This document shows positions 5,337 through 10,244 of a stretch of 10,305 nucleotides of DNA, one piece after another. The position numbers and the translations under genes are program-made. Numbering within the stretch: the first letter of the stretch is position 1; each line of letters starts with the position of its first letter. The notes beneath the pieces were generated by a model that saw only the letters and a list, made by a program, of their open reading frames with translations, had not been told where the DNA came from and did no database searches. Origin of the DNA: Acidobacteriota bacterium (lineage in GTDB: Bacteria > Acidobacteriota > UBA4820 > DSQY01); contig JAKAJA010000037.1 in NCBI GenBank assembly GCA_021814085.1, forward strand, positions 1 through 10,305, given 5' to 3'.

Positions 5337-5588
5337 ATGATCAAACTCACAGCCCCTTGCGCGAAGCTTACCGTAACACCACCCATTTACCTGCTTGAAT
5401 CCGTGAGCGTTTGCTACCGATGCAAGAAGAAGGCGAAGGTCGTTGCCCTCGCCACGTCCGCATCGTCGGAGGACGAGGCCGCGCGGATCACGATCCGAGC
5501 CTTGCGCGTGGAGGGCCTCTATACTCTCACCTGTAGCCGATCCGCGGGCGACGGAGAATTGATCTATGCGAATGCCCGCCGCGTATAA
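5337..5588 (+). CDS. Small CxxC protein, possible zinc-binding, function unknown
   Basis: This is an 83-aa protein with ATG at 5337, three bases after the stop of the XRE-RHH gene, and a GGAGAGGAG ribosome site inside the end of that gene. Residues 18-40 (YLLESVSVCYRCKKKAKVVALA) hold a C-Y-R-C knuckle (C26, C29) between two hydrophobic strands. Other cysteines are C8 and C66, so a four-cysteine metal site is conceivable. The rest is mixed alpha/beta, ending T-L-T-C then I-Y-A-N-A-R-R-V. I do not recognise the family with certainty, though cysteine-knuckle starts of this kind occur in small phage and plasmid proteins. Its stop overlaps an ATG of the next frame, but the endonuclease probably starts 39 bp later. 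Confidence 0.62.
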   Translation: MIKLTAPCAKLTVTPPIYLLESVSVCYRCKKKAKVVALATSASSEDEAARITIRALRVEGLYTLTCSRSAGDGELIYANARRV

Positions 5589-5589
5589 T
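5559..5589 (+). promoter_or_regulatory. Promoter for the restriction endonuclease gene
   Basis: TATAAT at 5584-5589 is a perfect -10 box. TTGATC at 5559-5564 matches four of six bases of the -35, with a 19-bp spacer. Transcription would begin near 5596, after the upstream ATG at 5588 and before ATG 5627, which agrees with the later start for the endonuclease. Confidence 0.55.
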
Positions 5590-5626
5590 GGCCTCTTGGT
5601 TCACCCACAACAAAGGGGGCGCGCGC

Positions 5627-6259
5627 ATGATCTGGCAGGACTACATTCCGGCGGACATTCGGGGCCTGTATGAGATTCACGACTTTCACCACGCGACGGC
5701 GATTCTTGCGAAGGAGTTCCCAGCGGAGTTTGGGGAGGTGTGCGCGGCCCTTCGGGCCTTTCGTCTCACGGTCGAAGATGTGCGGGCAGCAGGGGGAAAT
5801 GAGAGCGCAATCCCCAAGCGGTTTTCCAGCATCCTTCGTCCGCTCGGCTGGAAGGAGCAACAGCTCACGGCAGAGCACAGGGTGGACGGCGAGGTCCTGA
5901 ACATCACCACTCACTGGGTTGACTATATCAAGGGCCGAGTGGCGTTCGATCTCGAATGGAACAGCAAGGACCAGACCTTTGATCGAGACTTGTATGCATT
6001 CCGAGCATTCTTCGAGTACGGCAAAATCAGCGTTGGAATCCTCGTGACCCGAAGCGACGAGCTCGAGCCGTGGTTTGGAACCCTTGGAGACGTGACCGAC
6101 AAACACGGCGCAACGAGGCCAGTAAAGGCGAAGTATGGGGCGGCAACCACACGCATGGGAAAGCTCCTCCCGCGCCTTGCCGCGGGCCGACACGATGGTT
6201 GCCCCGTGCTCGTGTTTGGGATCACCACGAAACTATTGAAGGAGGGACAGCGCCGATGA
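5627..6259 (+). CDS. BglII-like type II restriction endonuclease
   Basis: This is a 210-aa protein resembling the BglII/BstYI family of PD-(D/E)XK endonucleases. It begins with I-P-A-D-I-R-G-L-Y-E-I-H-D-F-H-H-A (7-23), a typical lead. The active-site region is V-D-Y (D99), then F-D-L-E-W-N-S-K-D-Q-T-F-D-R-D-L (107-122), with D108, E110 and K114 as likely catalytic residues. By analogy with BglII the set is D99, D108 and E110. These enzymes cut GATC-centred palindromes such as AGATCT or RGATCY. The target here is not readable from sequence. I chose ATG 5627 (GGGGG at 5615-5619) over ATG 5588 because a perfect -10 box lies between and the family start fits. The methyltransferase gene overlaps its stop. 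Confidence 0.8.
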   Translation: MIWQDYIPADIRGLYEIHDFHHATAILAKEFPAEFGEVCAALRAFRLTVEDVRAAGGNESAIPKRFSSILRPLGWKEQQLTAEHRVDGEVLNITTHWVDYIKGRVAFDLEWNSKDQTFDRDLYAFRAFFEYGKISVGILVTRSDELEPWFGTLGDVTDKHGATRPVKAKYGAATTRMGKLLPRLAAGRHDGCPVLVFGITTKLLKEGQRR

Positions 6260-6921
6260 GGCCCGCCACGAACCAGACAGCGGCCGAGGATCTTCTTGCC
6301 TTCACCGGCAAGCGAAAATTCTCTACAATCCTCGCCGATCCGCCGTGGCAGTTTGCGAACCGTACCGGCAAGATGGCCCCCGAGCACAAGCGCCTCTCGC
6401 GCTACCCCACCATGGCCCTGCAAGAGATCATGGAGCTACCCGTTCCCTGCATTCTCCATGAACCGGCTCACCTGTACCTTTGGATTCCCAACGCGCTTCT
6501 CAGTGAAGGCTTACAGGTCATGGAGCGGTGGGGGTTTACTTACAAGACTAATCTGATTTGGTACAAGGTCCGCAAGGACGCTGGGCCAGACCGGCGGGGC
6601 GTAGGCTTCTACTTTCGCAACGTGACCGAGATGATCCTCTTTGGGGTCCGAGGCAAGCGCGCCAGCACCCTGAAGGCCGGGCGCACCCAGCCGAACATCA
6701 TCACCAGCAGGAAGCGTGAACACAGCCGTAAACCCGAGGAGCAGTACAGCATCATTGAGTCTTGCAGCCCCGGCCCGTACCTCGAACTCTTCGCCCGCCA
6801 CCCTCGCCCCGGCTGGACTCAGTGGGGGAATCAACACGTGCAGATGCAAGAAGAGCTTGGGGAGGGGATTCGCGCAGGGGTCCACAACGTGGCCGTGGCG
6901 GCCGGCGCCTGGCCTCACTGA
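6256..6921 (+). CDS. MT-A70-family DNA adenine N6-methyltransferase (modification partner)
   Basis: This is a 221-aa protein of the MT-A70/M.MunI type. The catalytic D-P-P-W is at residues 28-31 (T-I-L-A-D-P-P-W-Q-F). Next come a hydrophobic strand (H-L-Y-L-W-I-P-N), L-I-W-Y-K and G-F-Y-F-R-N-V-T-E-M-I-L-F-G-V-R-G-K. The end carries the AdoMet-binding signature H-S-R-K-P-E-E-Q-Y then P-G-P-Y-L-E-L-F-A-R and W-G-N-Q. It transfers methyl from AdoMet to adenine N6. ATG 6256 overlaps the endonuclease stop as ATGA, with GGAGGGA at 6241-6247. The frame is open further upstream but not needed. Next to a BglII-like enzyme it is most simply the protecting methylase, presumably of the A in the shared site. 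Confidence 0.88.
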   Translation: MRPATNQTAAEDLLAFTGKRKFSTILADPPWQFANRTGKMAPEHKRLSRYPTMALQEIMELPVPCILHEPAHLYLWIPNALLSEGLQVMERWGFTYKTNLIWYKVRKDAGPDRRGVGFYFRNVTEMILFGVRGKRASTLKAGRTQPNIITSRKREHSRKPEEQYSIIESCSPGPYLELFARHPRPGWTQWGNQHVQMQEELGEGIRAGVHNVAVAAGAWPH

Positions 6922-6947
6922 CGCGGCCCACTCCGGAGGGGAGAGAC

Positions 6948-7223
6948 ATGGACGTGTCCCTAGCGATTGAGGCGCTGAAAGAGATCCTTCACGCCTCTGG
7001 GGCCTTTCAGGTCACGACCTTTGAGTGCTACCGAGAGCTTCCGGGCGGAGGCGCCCAGAGGATCATCGTGGAGGTCTTCGATGCAGGCCGCGGCGCCCGC
7101 AGCGGTGAACGCTATAGCTGCCGTGCTCACACGGAAGACGGCAAGAGCCAGGCTCTCGGGAGCCCGGCCGACTCCATCGAGACCGCCCTTGCCGCGGTGC
7201 ATTGGTTCGACCTGGACAAGTAA
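6948..7223 (+). CDS. Uncharacterised 91-aa protein following the restriction-modification genes
   Basis: This is a 91-aa protein with ATG 6948 and a strong GGAGGGGAGAG ribosome site at 6935-6945. It starts 26 bp after the methyltransferase stop. It opens with an amphipathic helix (S-L-A-I-E-A-L-K-E-I-L, 4-14). Two likely strands follow (F-Q-V-T-T-F-E-C-Y-R-E and R-I-I-V-E-V-F-D), then a loop with cysteine (Y-S-C-R-A), and a terminal helix S-I-E-T-A-L-A-A-V-H-W-F (76-87). There is no membrane segment or known catalytic motif. I do not recognise the family. Tight spacing puts it in the same transcript as the restriction and modification genes, so it may be an accessory or cargo gene. Confidence 0.6.
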   Translation: MDVSLAIEALKEILHASGAFQVTTFECYRELPGGGAQRIIVEVFDAGRGARSGERYSCRAHTEDGKSQALGSPADSIETALAAVHWFDLDK

Positions 7224-7247
7224 GCGCTTCCTTGCAGGGGGGGGCGA

Positions 7248-7787
7248 GTGCCACAGCAGATAGATTGGTCGGGTTGGCTCACTCTGCTCAGTACAACCAT
7301 CTTGGGTGGAGTTACGATCTACTTCGCGTTCCGCACCAGGCAACTTGAACTAAAACAGGCCCGGCAAATCAACCGCGAATTTGATCGAGAGCTCGCGGCG
7401 GCAGAGACAGAAGCCCAGCGGGCCGCAAGTTTTCGGCTCTATTGGGACGGATGGAAAAAGGACAATGACCTCCAGCGCACCCTGGCGCTTTACGTCCAAG
7501 CCCGCGACGACATGCCGCACGTTGAAACCTCAAGGCTACAAAACCCATTGGCCTTCCACTTGCCCAATGTTCTCGAAGACGCGAGACACGGCGAGGTAAG
7601 GTTTCACGTGGCGCTTAATCTCCTGGATATGGCCACCGGCAGAATCCACATGCCAAACTCACCGCCCGTTGCCGAGCTAGTCCAGAAGGCAGAGGCGGCC
7701 CTACACGAAGCCGAGGAGTACTTTCAACGGGTCCTTGATGCTGTTACACAAAAACGCGCCACCCTCCGCAACGAGACGGAGAACTAA
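7248..7787 (+). CDS. Membrane-anchored coiled-coil protein, function unknown
   Basis: This is a 179-aa protein with GTG at 7248 and a purine-rich AGGGGGGGGCGA just upstream. Residues 9-28 (GWLTLLSTTILGGVTIYFAF) are one membrane segment. The basic R-T-R after it points to a cytoplasmic body (positive-inside rule). Residues 30-60 are a charged coiled coil (Q-L-E-L-K-Q-A-R-Q then E-F-D-R-E-L-A-A-A-E-T-E). The rest is mainly helical, with W-D-G-W-K-K-D, L-N-L-L-D-M-A-T-G and a last long helix (145-175). I recognise no enzyme motif. Similar single-pass helical proteins are common near phage-defence genes, but that link is only by position. It closes the plus-strand series and faces the convergent gene at 7893. 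Confidence 0.6.
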   Translation: MPQQIDWSGWLTLLSTTILGGVTIYFAFRTRQLELKQARQINREFDRELAAAETEAQRAASFRLYWDGWKKDNDLQRTLALYVQARDDMPHVETSRLQNPLAFHLPNVLEDARHGEVRFHVALNLLDMATGRIHMPNSPPVAELVQKAEAALHEAEEYFQRVLDAVTQKRATLRNETEN

Positions 7788-7892
7788 GCACCGAGACCTC
7801 GGCCGGGCGCTTTCTCGCCAACCACCAGAAACCACCTTGCTTCCTGGGGTCACCTCGCCAGAAAAGAAGGAGAAACACTGGGGCCCCCGACA

Positions 7893-8093
7893 TCAGCCGT
7901 CGTTTTTCTGCAACGCCTTCCGTGCAATCATCACGTTCTCTAGTGCAAAAGGGTGCTGCTCTCCCGCAAGGAGGCGATCCGCAACTCCCAGCACCCCAGC
8001 AAGGGCGCTTTTCAGCTCTTCAATGCGAGCATTCGCACGTGCAAGGGTGGCCTCCTGGACTTCAGTTGGAGTGGTGTTGTTTTCGTTCTGCAT
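7893..8093 (-). CDS. Small helical (coiled-coil) protein, function unknown
   Basis: This is a 66-aa minus-strand protein. After a polar N-terminus (N-N-T-T-P-T), residues 11-45 form a continuous heptad-like helix (V-Q-E-A-T-L-A-R-A-N-A-R-I-E-E-L-K then L-A-G-V-L). It ends with a second helix F-A-L-E-N-V-M-I-A-R-K-A-L. The start is backed by AAAGGAGAG at 8101-8109 read on the minus strand, about six bases before the ATG. TATACT on the minus strand at 8161-8156 could be its -10 box, though I see no good -35. It is convergent with the gene ending at 7787. I cannot name a family. Size and form resemble small phage or plasmid accessory proteins. Confidence 0.6.
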   Translation of the reverse strand: MQNENNTTPTEVQEATLARANARIEELKSALAGVLGVADRLLAGEQHPFALENVMIARKALQKNDG

Positions 8094-8171
8094 CGGTCTC
8101 TCCTTTCGGCTGGTATCGCCGTTGGGATCAGTGTACGGGTAGCCGCCTATGAGAAAGTATAGAGAAATACC

Positions 8172-8199
8172 AAGGCCCCCGAGTTTCCTCGATGGCCTT
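8172..8199. terminator. Two-part hairpin between the two small minus-strand genes
   Basis: AAGGCC (8172-8177) pairs with GGCCTT (8194-8199), and an inner CGAG/CTCG pair lies between them. On the minus strand the inner loop is GAAA, a stable GNRA tetraloop. It probably ends transcripts from either side. No long T-run follows. Confidence 0.45.
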
Positions 8200-8304
8200 T
8201 CGGTAGCTCAACAACCATCCGTCTAGCCCCTAACCTAGCCTCTTCTCTTGAACACGGCAAGGCCCCCACGAAGCTTTCAGCTGCGCGTCCATACCGAAAC
8301 AAGC

Positions 8305-8324
8305 CATGCCACTACGCAGGCATG
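8305..8324 (-). terminator. Weak terminator-like hairpin after the 62-aa gene
   Basis: CATGCC and GGCATG form a 6-bp stem with an 8-base loop, about 10 bp after the stop of the minus-strand gene. On that strand it is followed by GCTTGTTT, a modest T-rich tail. Confidence 0.35.
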
Positions 8325-8334
8325 CTCGGTCGGG

Positions 8335-8523
8335 TTACTTCTTCTTGTCCCCGTCGAGCTGTTCGCCTTTGAGGCCCTTATCGTAAGCTGCGGCTTCATC
8401 CGGGTCCTCCGGACGAGAGGCGACGCCCCCGGTGAACAAGTACCCTAGCGGGTGCTCGTTGATATATTCCGCCTCTTTTTGACCATTCTCGTATGCCTTC
8501 CGCTCATCGTCTGATATGTCCAT
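8335..8523 (-). CDS. Small acidic protein with a duplicated motif, function unknown
   Basis: This is a 62-aa minus-strand protein. I set the start at the ATG complementary to 8521-8523 because AAGGAGGTG, a near-perfect match to the 16S rRNA tail, lies about 6 bases before it. A start 13 codons earlier is less likely. Residues 7-18 (E-R-K-A-Y-E-N-G-Q-K-E-A) and 43-54 (E-A-A-A-Y-D-K-G-L-K-G-E) share the pattern E-x-x-A-Y-(E/D)-(N/K)-G-x-K. The protein is therefore a tandem of one short helical motif joined by a hydrophobic turn (P-L-G-Y-L-F-T-G-G). The C-terminus is lysine rich. No family is recognised. The strong ribosome site suggests high expression. Confidence 0.62.
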   Translation of the reverse strand: MDISDDERKAYENGQKEAEYINEHPLGYLFTGGVASRPEDPDEAAAYDKGLKGEQLDGDKKK

Positions 8524-8593
8524 GGACAGCACCTCCTTCCGGCCTGGAGTTCCGTTGGCCAAGAATGTAATGCGCTTGAGATCCCATTTCTAC

Positions 8594-8629
8594 ACAACCT
8601 GGCCCCCGCTTCGGCGGGGGCCAGGTTGT
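8594..8629. terminator. Perfect 16-bp hairpin with a TTCG loop
   Basis: ACAACCTGGCCCCCGC and its exact complement flank a TTCG tetraloop. Such a stem is extremely stable in RNA. It lies about 70 bp upstream of the 62-aa minus-strand gene, so it may insulate that gene from minus-strand transcription coming from the right. Confidence 0.65.
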
Positions 8630-8701
8630 AGGGCTCGGCCTCCCTTGATCCATTTCGCTCTACCAGCCCTCCTCACGTGCCCATCGCTCGGTAGTCCCTT
8701 C

Positions 8702-8722
8702 GGAGGGGGGGCGCCCCCCTCC
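8702..8722. repeat. 9-bp inverted repeat, G-run/C-run
   Basis: GGAGGGGGG and CCCCCCTCC are separated by GCG. It is one of several strong dyads in this gene-free stretch. Role unknown. Confidence 0.5.
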
Positions 8723-8758
8723 CTTTCCCGCGCACGCCTTTCCTTGTGCAGTCCTTCG

Positions 8759-8788
8759 GCTAGGTGCCCCACCGGAGGGGCACCTAGC
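8759..8788. repeat. Perfect 12-bp inverted repeat
   Basis: GCTAGGTGCCCC pairs with GGGGCACCTAGC around the loop ACCGGA. It lies just before the two TTTTCCAC octamers at 8793 and 8823. It could be a terminator, a replication signal or part of an oriT. Confidence 0.55.
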
Positions 8789-8827
8789 CCACTTTTCCAC
8801 AGCCCCCTGTGATTCGGGCGACTTTTC

Positions 8828-8911
8828 CACGCAGAATTACATAGGGTGTGCCCAGCAAACGCTGCGCTGGTGTGTGTTTGCTGGCTCCTCTTATCTTTAT
8901 AAGGTACTAAG
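8828..8911 (+). ncRNA. 84-bp duplicated element, copy 1 (candidate structured RNA)
   Basis: This aligns without gaps to 9403-9486, with 71 of 84 bases identical by my count. CCAGCAAAC (8852-8860) pairs with GTTTGCTGG (8876-8884), and CTTAT (8890-8894) pairs with ATAAG (8899-8903) around CTTT. The first arm can also pair with an inner GCTGG (8866-8870), so two folds compete. A GC-rich nested hairpin at 8965-8992, ending in TTT, could terminate a transcript of about 165 bases. No promoter is clear. The element could instead be a DNA site. Confidence 0.45.
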
Positions 8912-8964
8912 TAAGATAATCTAGTAAGAACAAGATACTTGTAGTAAAGCCCGGCACCCGTGGA

Positions 8965-8992
8965 AAACCCACGGCCCTTCGGGCCGGGGTTT
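8965..8992 (+). terminator. Nested hairpin after duplicated element copy 1
   Basis: AAACCC (8965-8970) pairs with GGGTTT (8987-8992), enclosing GGCCC-TTC-GGGCC. An alternative stem, CCGTGG/CCACGG (8958-8974), competes with its left side, so the two folds are mutually exclusive. Confidence 0.45.
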
Positions 8993-9369
8993 CCCCCAGG
9001 ACCCGCCGGGCGCTACTGCTAGGGTGAGCGAAACGAGAAGAGAGGGATGAGGGGCACTAAAGGCAACCACCGAACGGCTGCCTCGAAGCGGGTCTCCCAG
9101 GTGCATGCACCTCTCCGCTCCTCGCGCCTACATCGAGACCGTCTCTCCCCATGCCCTCTCCGACGCGCCAGGAGGGCCCAGGTTTGACGAATCGGGCGGG
9201 GGCTGGCCTCTAAACCCCCCCGGAGGCGGAGACCGGCTATTTCTTTGGGGAGGAGGGGTGCGACGATGGAGGCGCGACCCTCGCACCGCGAAACGGTTCG
9301 GCCTGGAGTTGCCGTTGCGTCACAGGTTATTTGGACCCCGCACCCCTCCCGCCTATTCTCGCACCCGCG

Positions 9370-9388
9370 CACGCATAATTACATAGGG
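9370..9388 (+). repeat. Partial third copy of the start of the duplicated element
   Basis: CACGCATAATTACATAGGG matches 8828-8846 at 18 of 19 positions. It stands 33 bp before the second full copy, whose first 12 bases are again CACGCATAATTA. Confidence 0.65.
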
Positions 9389-9402
9389 CGTGGGTGAAAT
9401 GC

Positions 9403-9486
9403 CACGCATAATTAGGTGTGGTGTGGCCAGCAAGCGCCGTGCTGGCGTATGTTTGCTGGCTCCTCTTGTCTTTATAAGGCACTAAG
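9403..9486 (+). ncRNA. 84-bp duplicated element, copy 2 (candidate structured RNA)
   Basis: This is the counterpart of 8828-8911. The first stem is CCAGCAAGC (9427-9435) with GTTTGCTGG (9451-9459), and a flanking G-C pair extends it. The second is CTTGT (9465-9469) with ATAAG (9474-9478). Compared with copy 1, each stem has one A-to-G change that turns an A-U pair into G-U when read as plus-strand RNA. It lies only 8 bp from the 3' end of the minus-strand gene at 9494, so on that strand it could also act as a terminator. Confidence 0.45.
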
Positions 9487-9493
9487 AAAAGTA

Positions 9494-9592
9494 TCACGAG
9501 AGCATCCGCCGCAGGAGACTACCCAGCCGGACGCCGATCCAGAAGGGGAGCATCAGCAGCACCCCAAGGCGCATTCCCCGGTTGAATCCCAT
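9494..9592 (-). CDS. 32-aa membrane peptide, last gene of the traD-like group
   Basis: This is a minus-strand ORF of 32 residues. I set the start at the ATG complementary to 9590-9592 because GGAGG lies five bases before it. A longer frame starting at 9736 would overlap the next gene and has a low-complexity lead. Residues 9-25 (LGVLLMLPFWIGVRLGS) form one membrane segment, with arginines on both sides (R5, R8; R29, R30 after the segment). I recognise no family. Small hydrophobic peptides near mobilization genes can be entry-exclusion or lysis-type proteins, but nothing here specifies that. It may be translated from the traD-like transcript. Confidence 0.42.
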   Translation of the reverse strand: MGFNRGMRLGVLLMLPFWIGVRLGSLLRRMLS

Positions 9593-9665
9593 GGTGTCCT
9601 CCAAAGTGGCTCTCTCAAGCGGCGCAGGTTCAACGAAACGGCCAGGACCTATACCCTTACCCCCC

Positions 9666-9914
9666 TTAAGATGAAGCGTGCCAACCGCCGGCGGTGAGCT
9701 CGACGCGGTCGGTCCTGCCGTTGGCACTGAACTCATACCACCCCCAAGGCAATTCCTGGGACACGCGCTCGATCTCGAACCGATCCCAGCCCACGGGTCC
9801 GCCCAGCATAAGCGTGACTTTCAAGGCGTGTCCCGAGCATGTTGCAGCAAGACCGGGGTGGGTAATACCCTTGAGCGTTCCGGAGAATGAAACCCACTCT
9901 TTTGTAGATCCCAT
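9666..9914 (-). CDS. Uncharacterised 82-aa protein downstream of the traD-like gene
   Basis: This is an 82-aa minus-strand protein starting 36 bp after the traD-like stop, with GGGGG eight bases before its ATG. The pattern is strand-rich: W-V-S-F-S-G-T-L-K-G-I (7-17), A-L-K-V-T-L-M-L-G-G (30-39), R-F-E-I-E-R-V (45-51), W-Y-E-F-S-A-N-G (59-66) and R-V-E-L-T-A-G-G-W (70-78). Alternating hydrophobic residues in these suggest a small beta barrel or sandwich. There is no signal peptide or membrane segment. I recognise no family. The residue alternation and lack of low-complexity sequence favour a real gene over a shadow. Co-transcription with the traD-like gene hints at a mobilization or plasmid-maintenance role. 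Confidence 0.55.
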   Translation of the reverse strand: MGSTKEWVSFSGTLKGITHPGLAATCSGHALKVTLMLGGPVGWDRFEIERVSQELPWGWYEFSANGRTDRVELTAGGWHASS

Positions 9915-9950
9915 GTGGTACCCCCATTCTGTTACCCGGGCTCTTACCGG

Positions 9951-10244
9951 CTATTTCTCCCCGGTGGACTCTTCCGGTTCGACCGGCAGCGGTCCGACGG
10001 TCCGGATCCACCATTCTTTGAACTTGTCCGATCCGTCCATCACCGCCTTGCGGAGCGCTTCCGCTTGTTCCACGGTGTTCACACCCAGGCGAGCCATGAC
10101 GCCGCCCACTTGAATGAGCCGCCGGGTTCTTTCCTTCCTCTCCTTCTGCTGGTTGAGGGCTTCGAGCTTCTGGAGCTTAGCCCTGGCCTGTTTCACCTTC
10201 TCCTCGGCTTCTTTGATCCTGTCTTCGATGGTTTTCCCAGCCAT
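9951..10244 (-). CDS. traD: TraD-family conjugal transfer/mobilization protein
   Basis: This is a 97-aa minus-strand protein that is almost wholly helical. Residues 5-40 are a charged coiled coil (I-E-D-R-I-K-E-A-E-E-K, then Q-L/K-L-Q-K-L-E-A-L-N). The block K-E-R-K-E-R-T-R-R-L-I-Q-V-G-G-V-M-A-R-L-G (33-55) is the core of the small TraD proteins (Pfam PF06412) found with Agrobacterium-type and related mobilization genes. They are thought to help the relaxosome at oriT. I chose the ATG complementary to 10242-10244 because AGAGGAGGA sits just before it. An earlier frame start at 10292 adds 16 residues with no ribosome site. In relatives the relaxase gene is divergent from traD, so one may begin just beyond the right edge. 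Confidence 0.75.
   Translation of the reverse strand: MAGKTIEDRIKEAEEKVKQARAKLQKLEALNQQKERKERTRRLIQVGGVMARLGVNTVEQAEALRKAVMDGSDKFKEWWIRTVGPLPVEPEESTGEK

Larger units (their letters stand above)
8524..9493. other. About 970 bp without a convincing gene: hairpins and a duplicated element
   Basis: Open frames here look like shadows of GC-rich sequence, with no recognisable protein and no good ribosome sites. From left to right the region holds the 16-bp TTCG hairpin, a 9-bp and a 12-bp dyad and TTTTCCAC at 8793-8800 and 8823-8830. Then come the first 84-bp element, an AT-rich patch (8890-8948) with repeated AGTAAGA, and the GTGGAAAA octamer at 8960-8967. A nested hairpin follows at 8965-8992. 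The stretch 9000-9360 is GC-rich and featureless. A short partial copy of the element lies at 9370-9388, and the second full copy at 9403-9486. A second origin, an oriT or an RNA gene would fit. Confidence 0.5.

Noticed and set aside
5564..6193. 209-aa minus-strand frame opposite the endonuclease gene
   Set aside because: It is a shadow of the endonuclease, whose family motifs are clear on the plus strand.
7788..7892. Small CCGAG/CTCGG dyad between the convergent genes as a terminator
   Set aside because: The loop would be two bases and no T-run follows, so it is not a credible hairpin.
9019..9386. Open frames on both strands in the right-hand gene-free stretch (117 aa minus, 93 aa plus)
   Set aside because: Biased composition, no motifs, no good ribosome sites, and they overlap each other. 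They look like chance open frames in GC-rich DNA.
9494..9736. 80-aa version of the minus-strand membrane peptide
   Set aside because: The N-terminal extension is low complexity, overlaps the 82-aa gene and lacks a ribosome site. The internal ATG has GGAGG.
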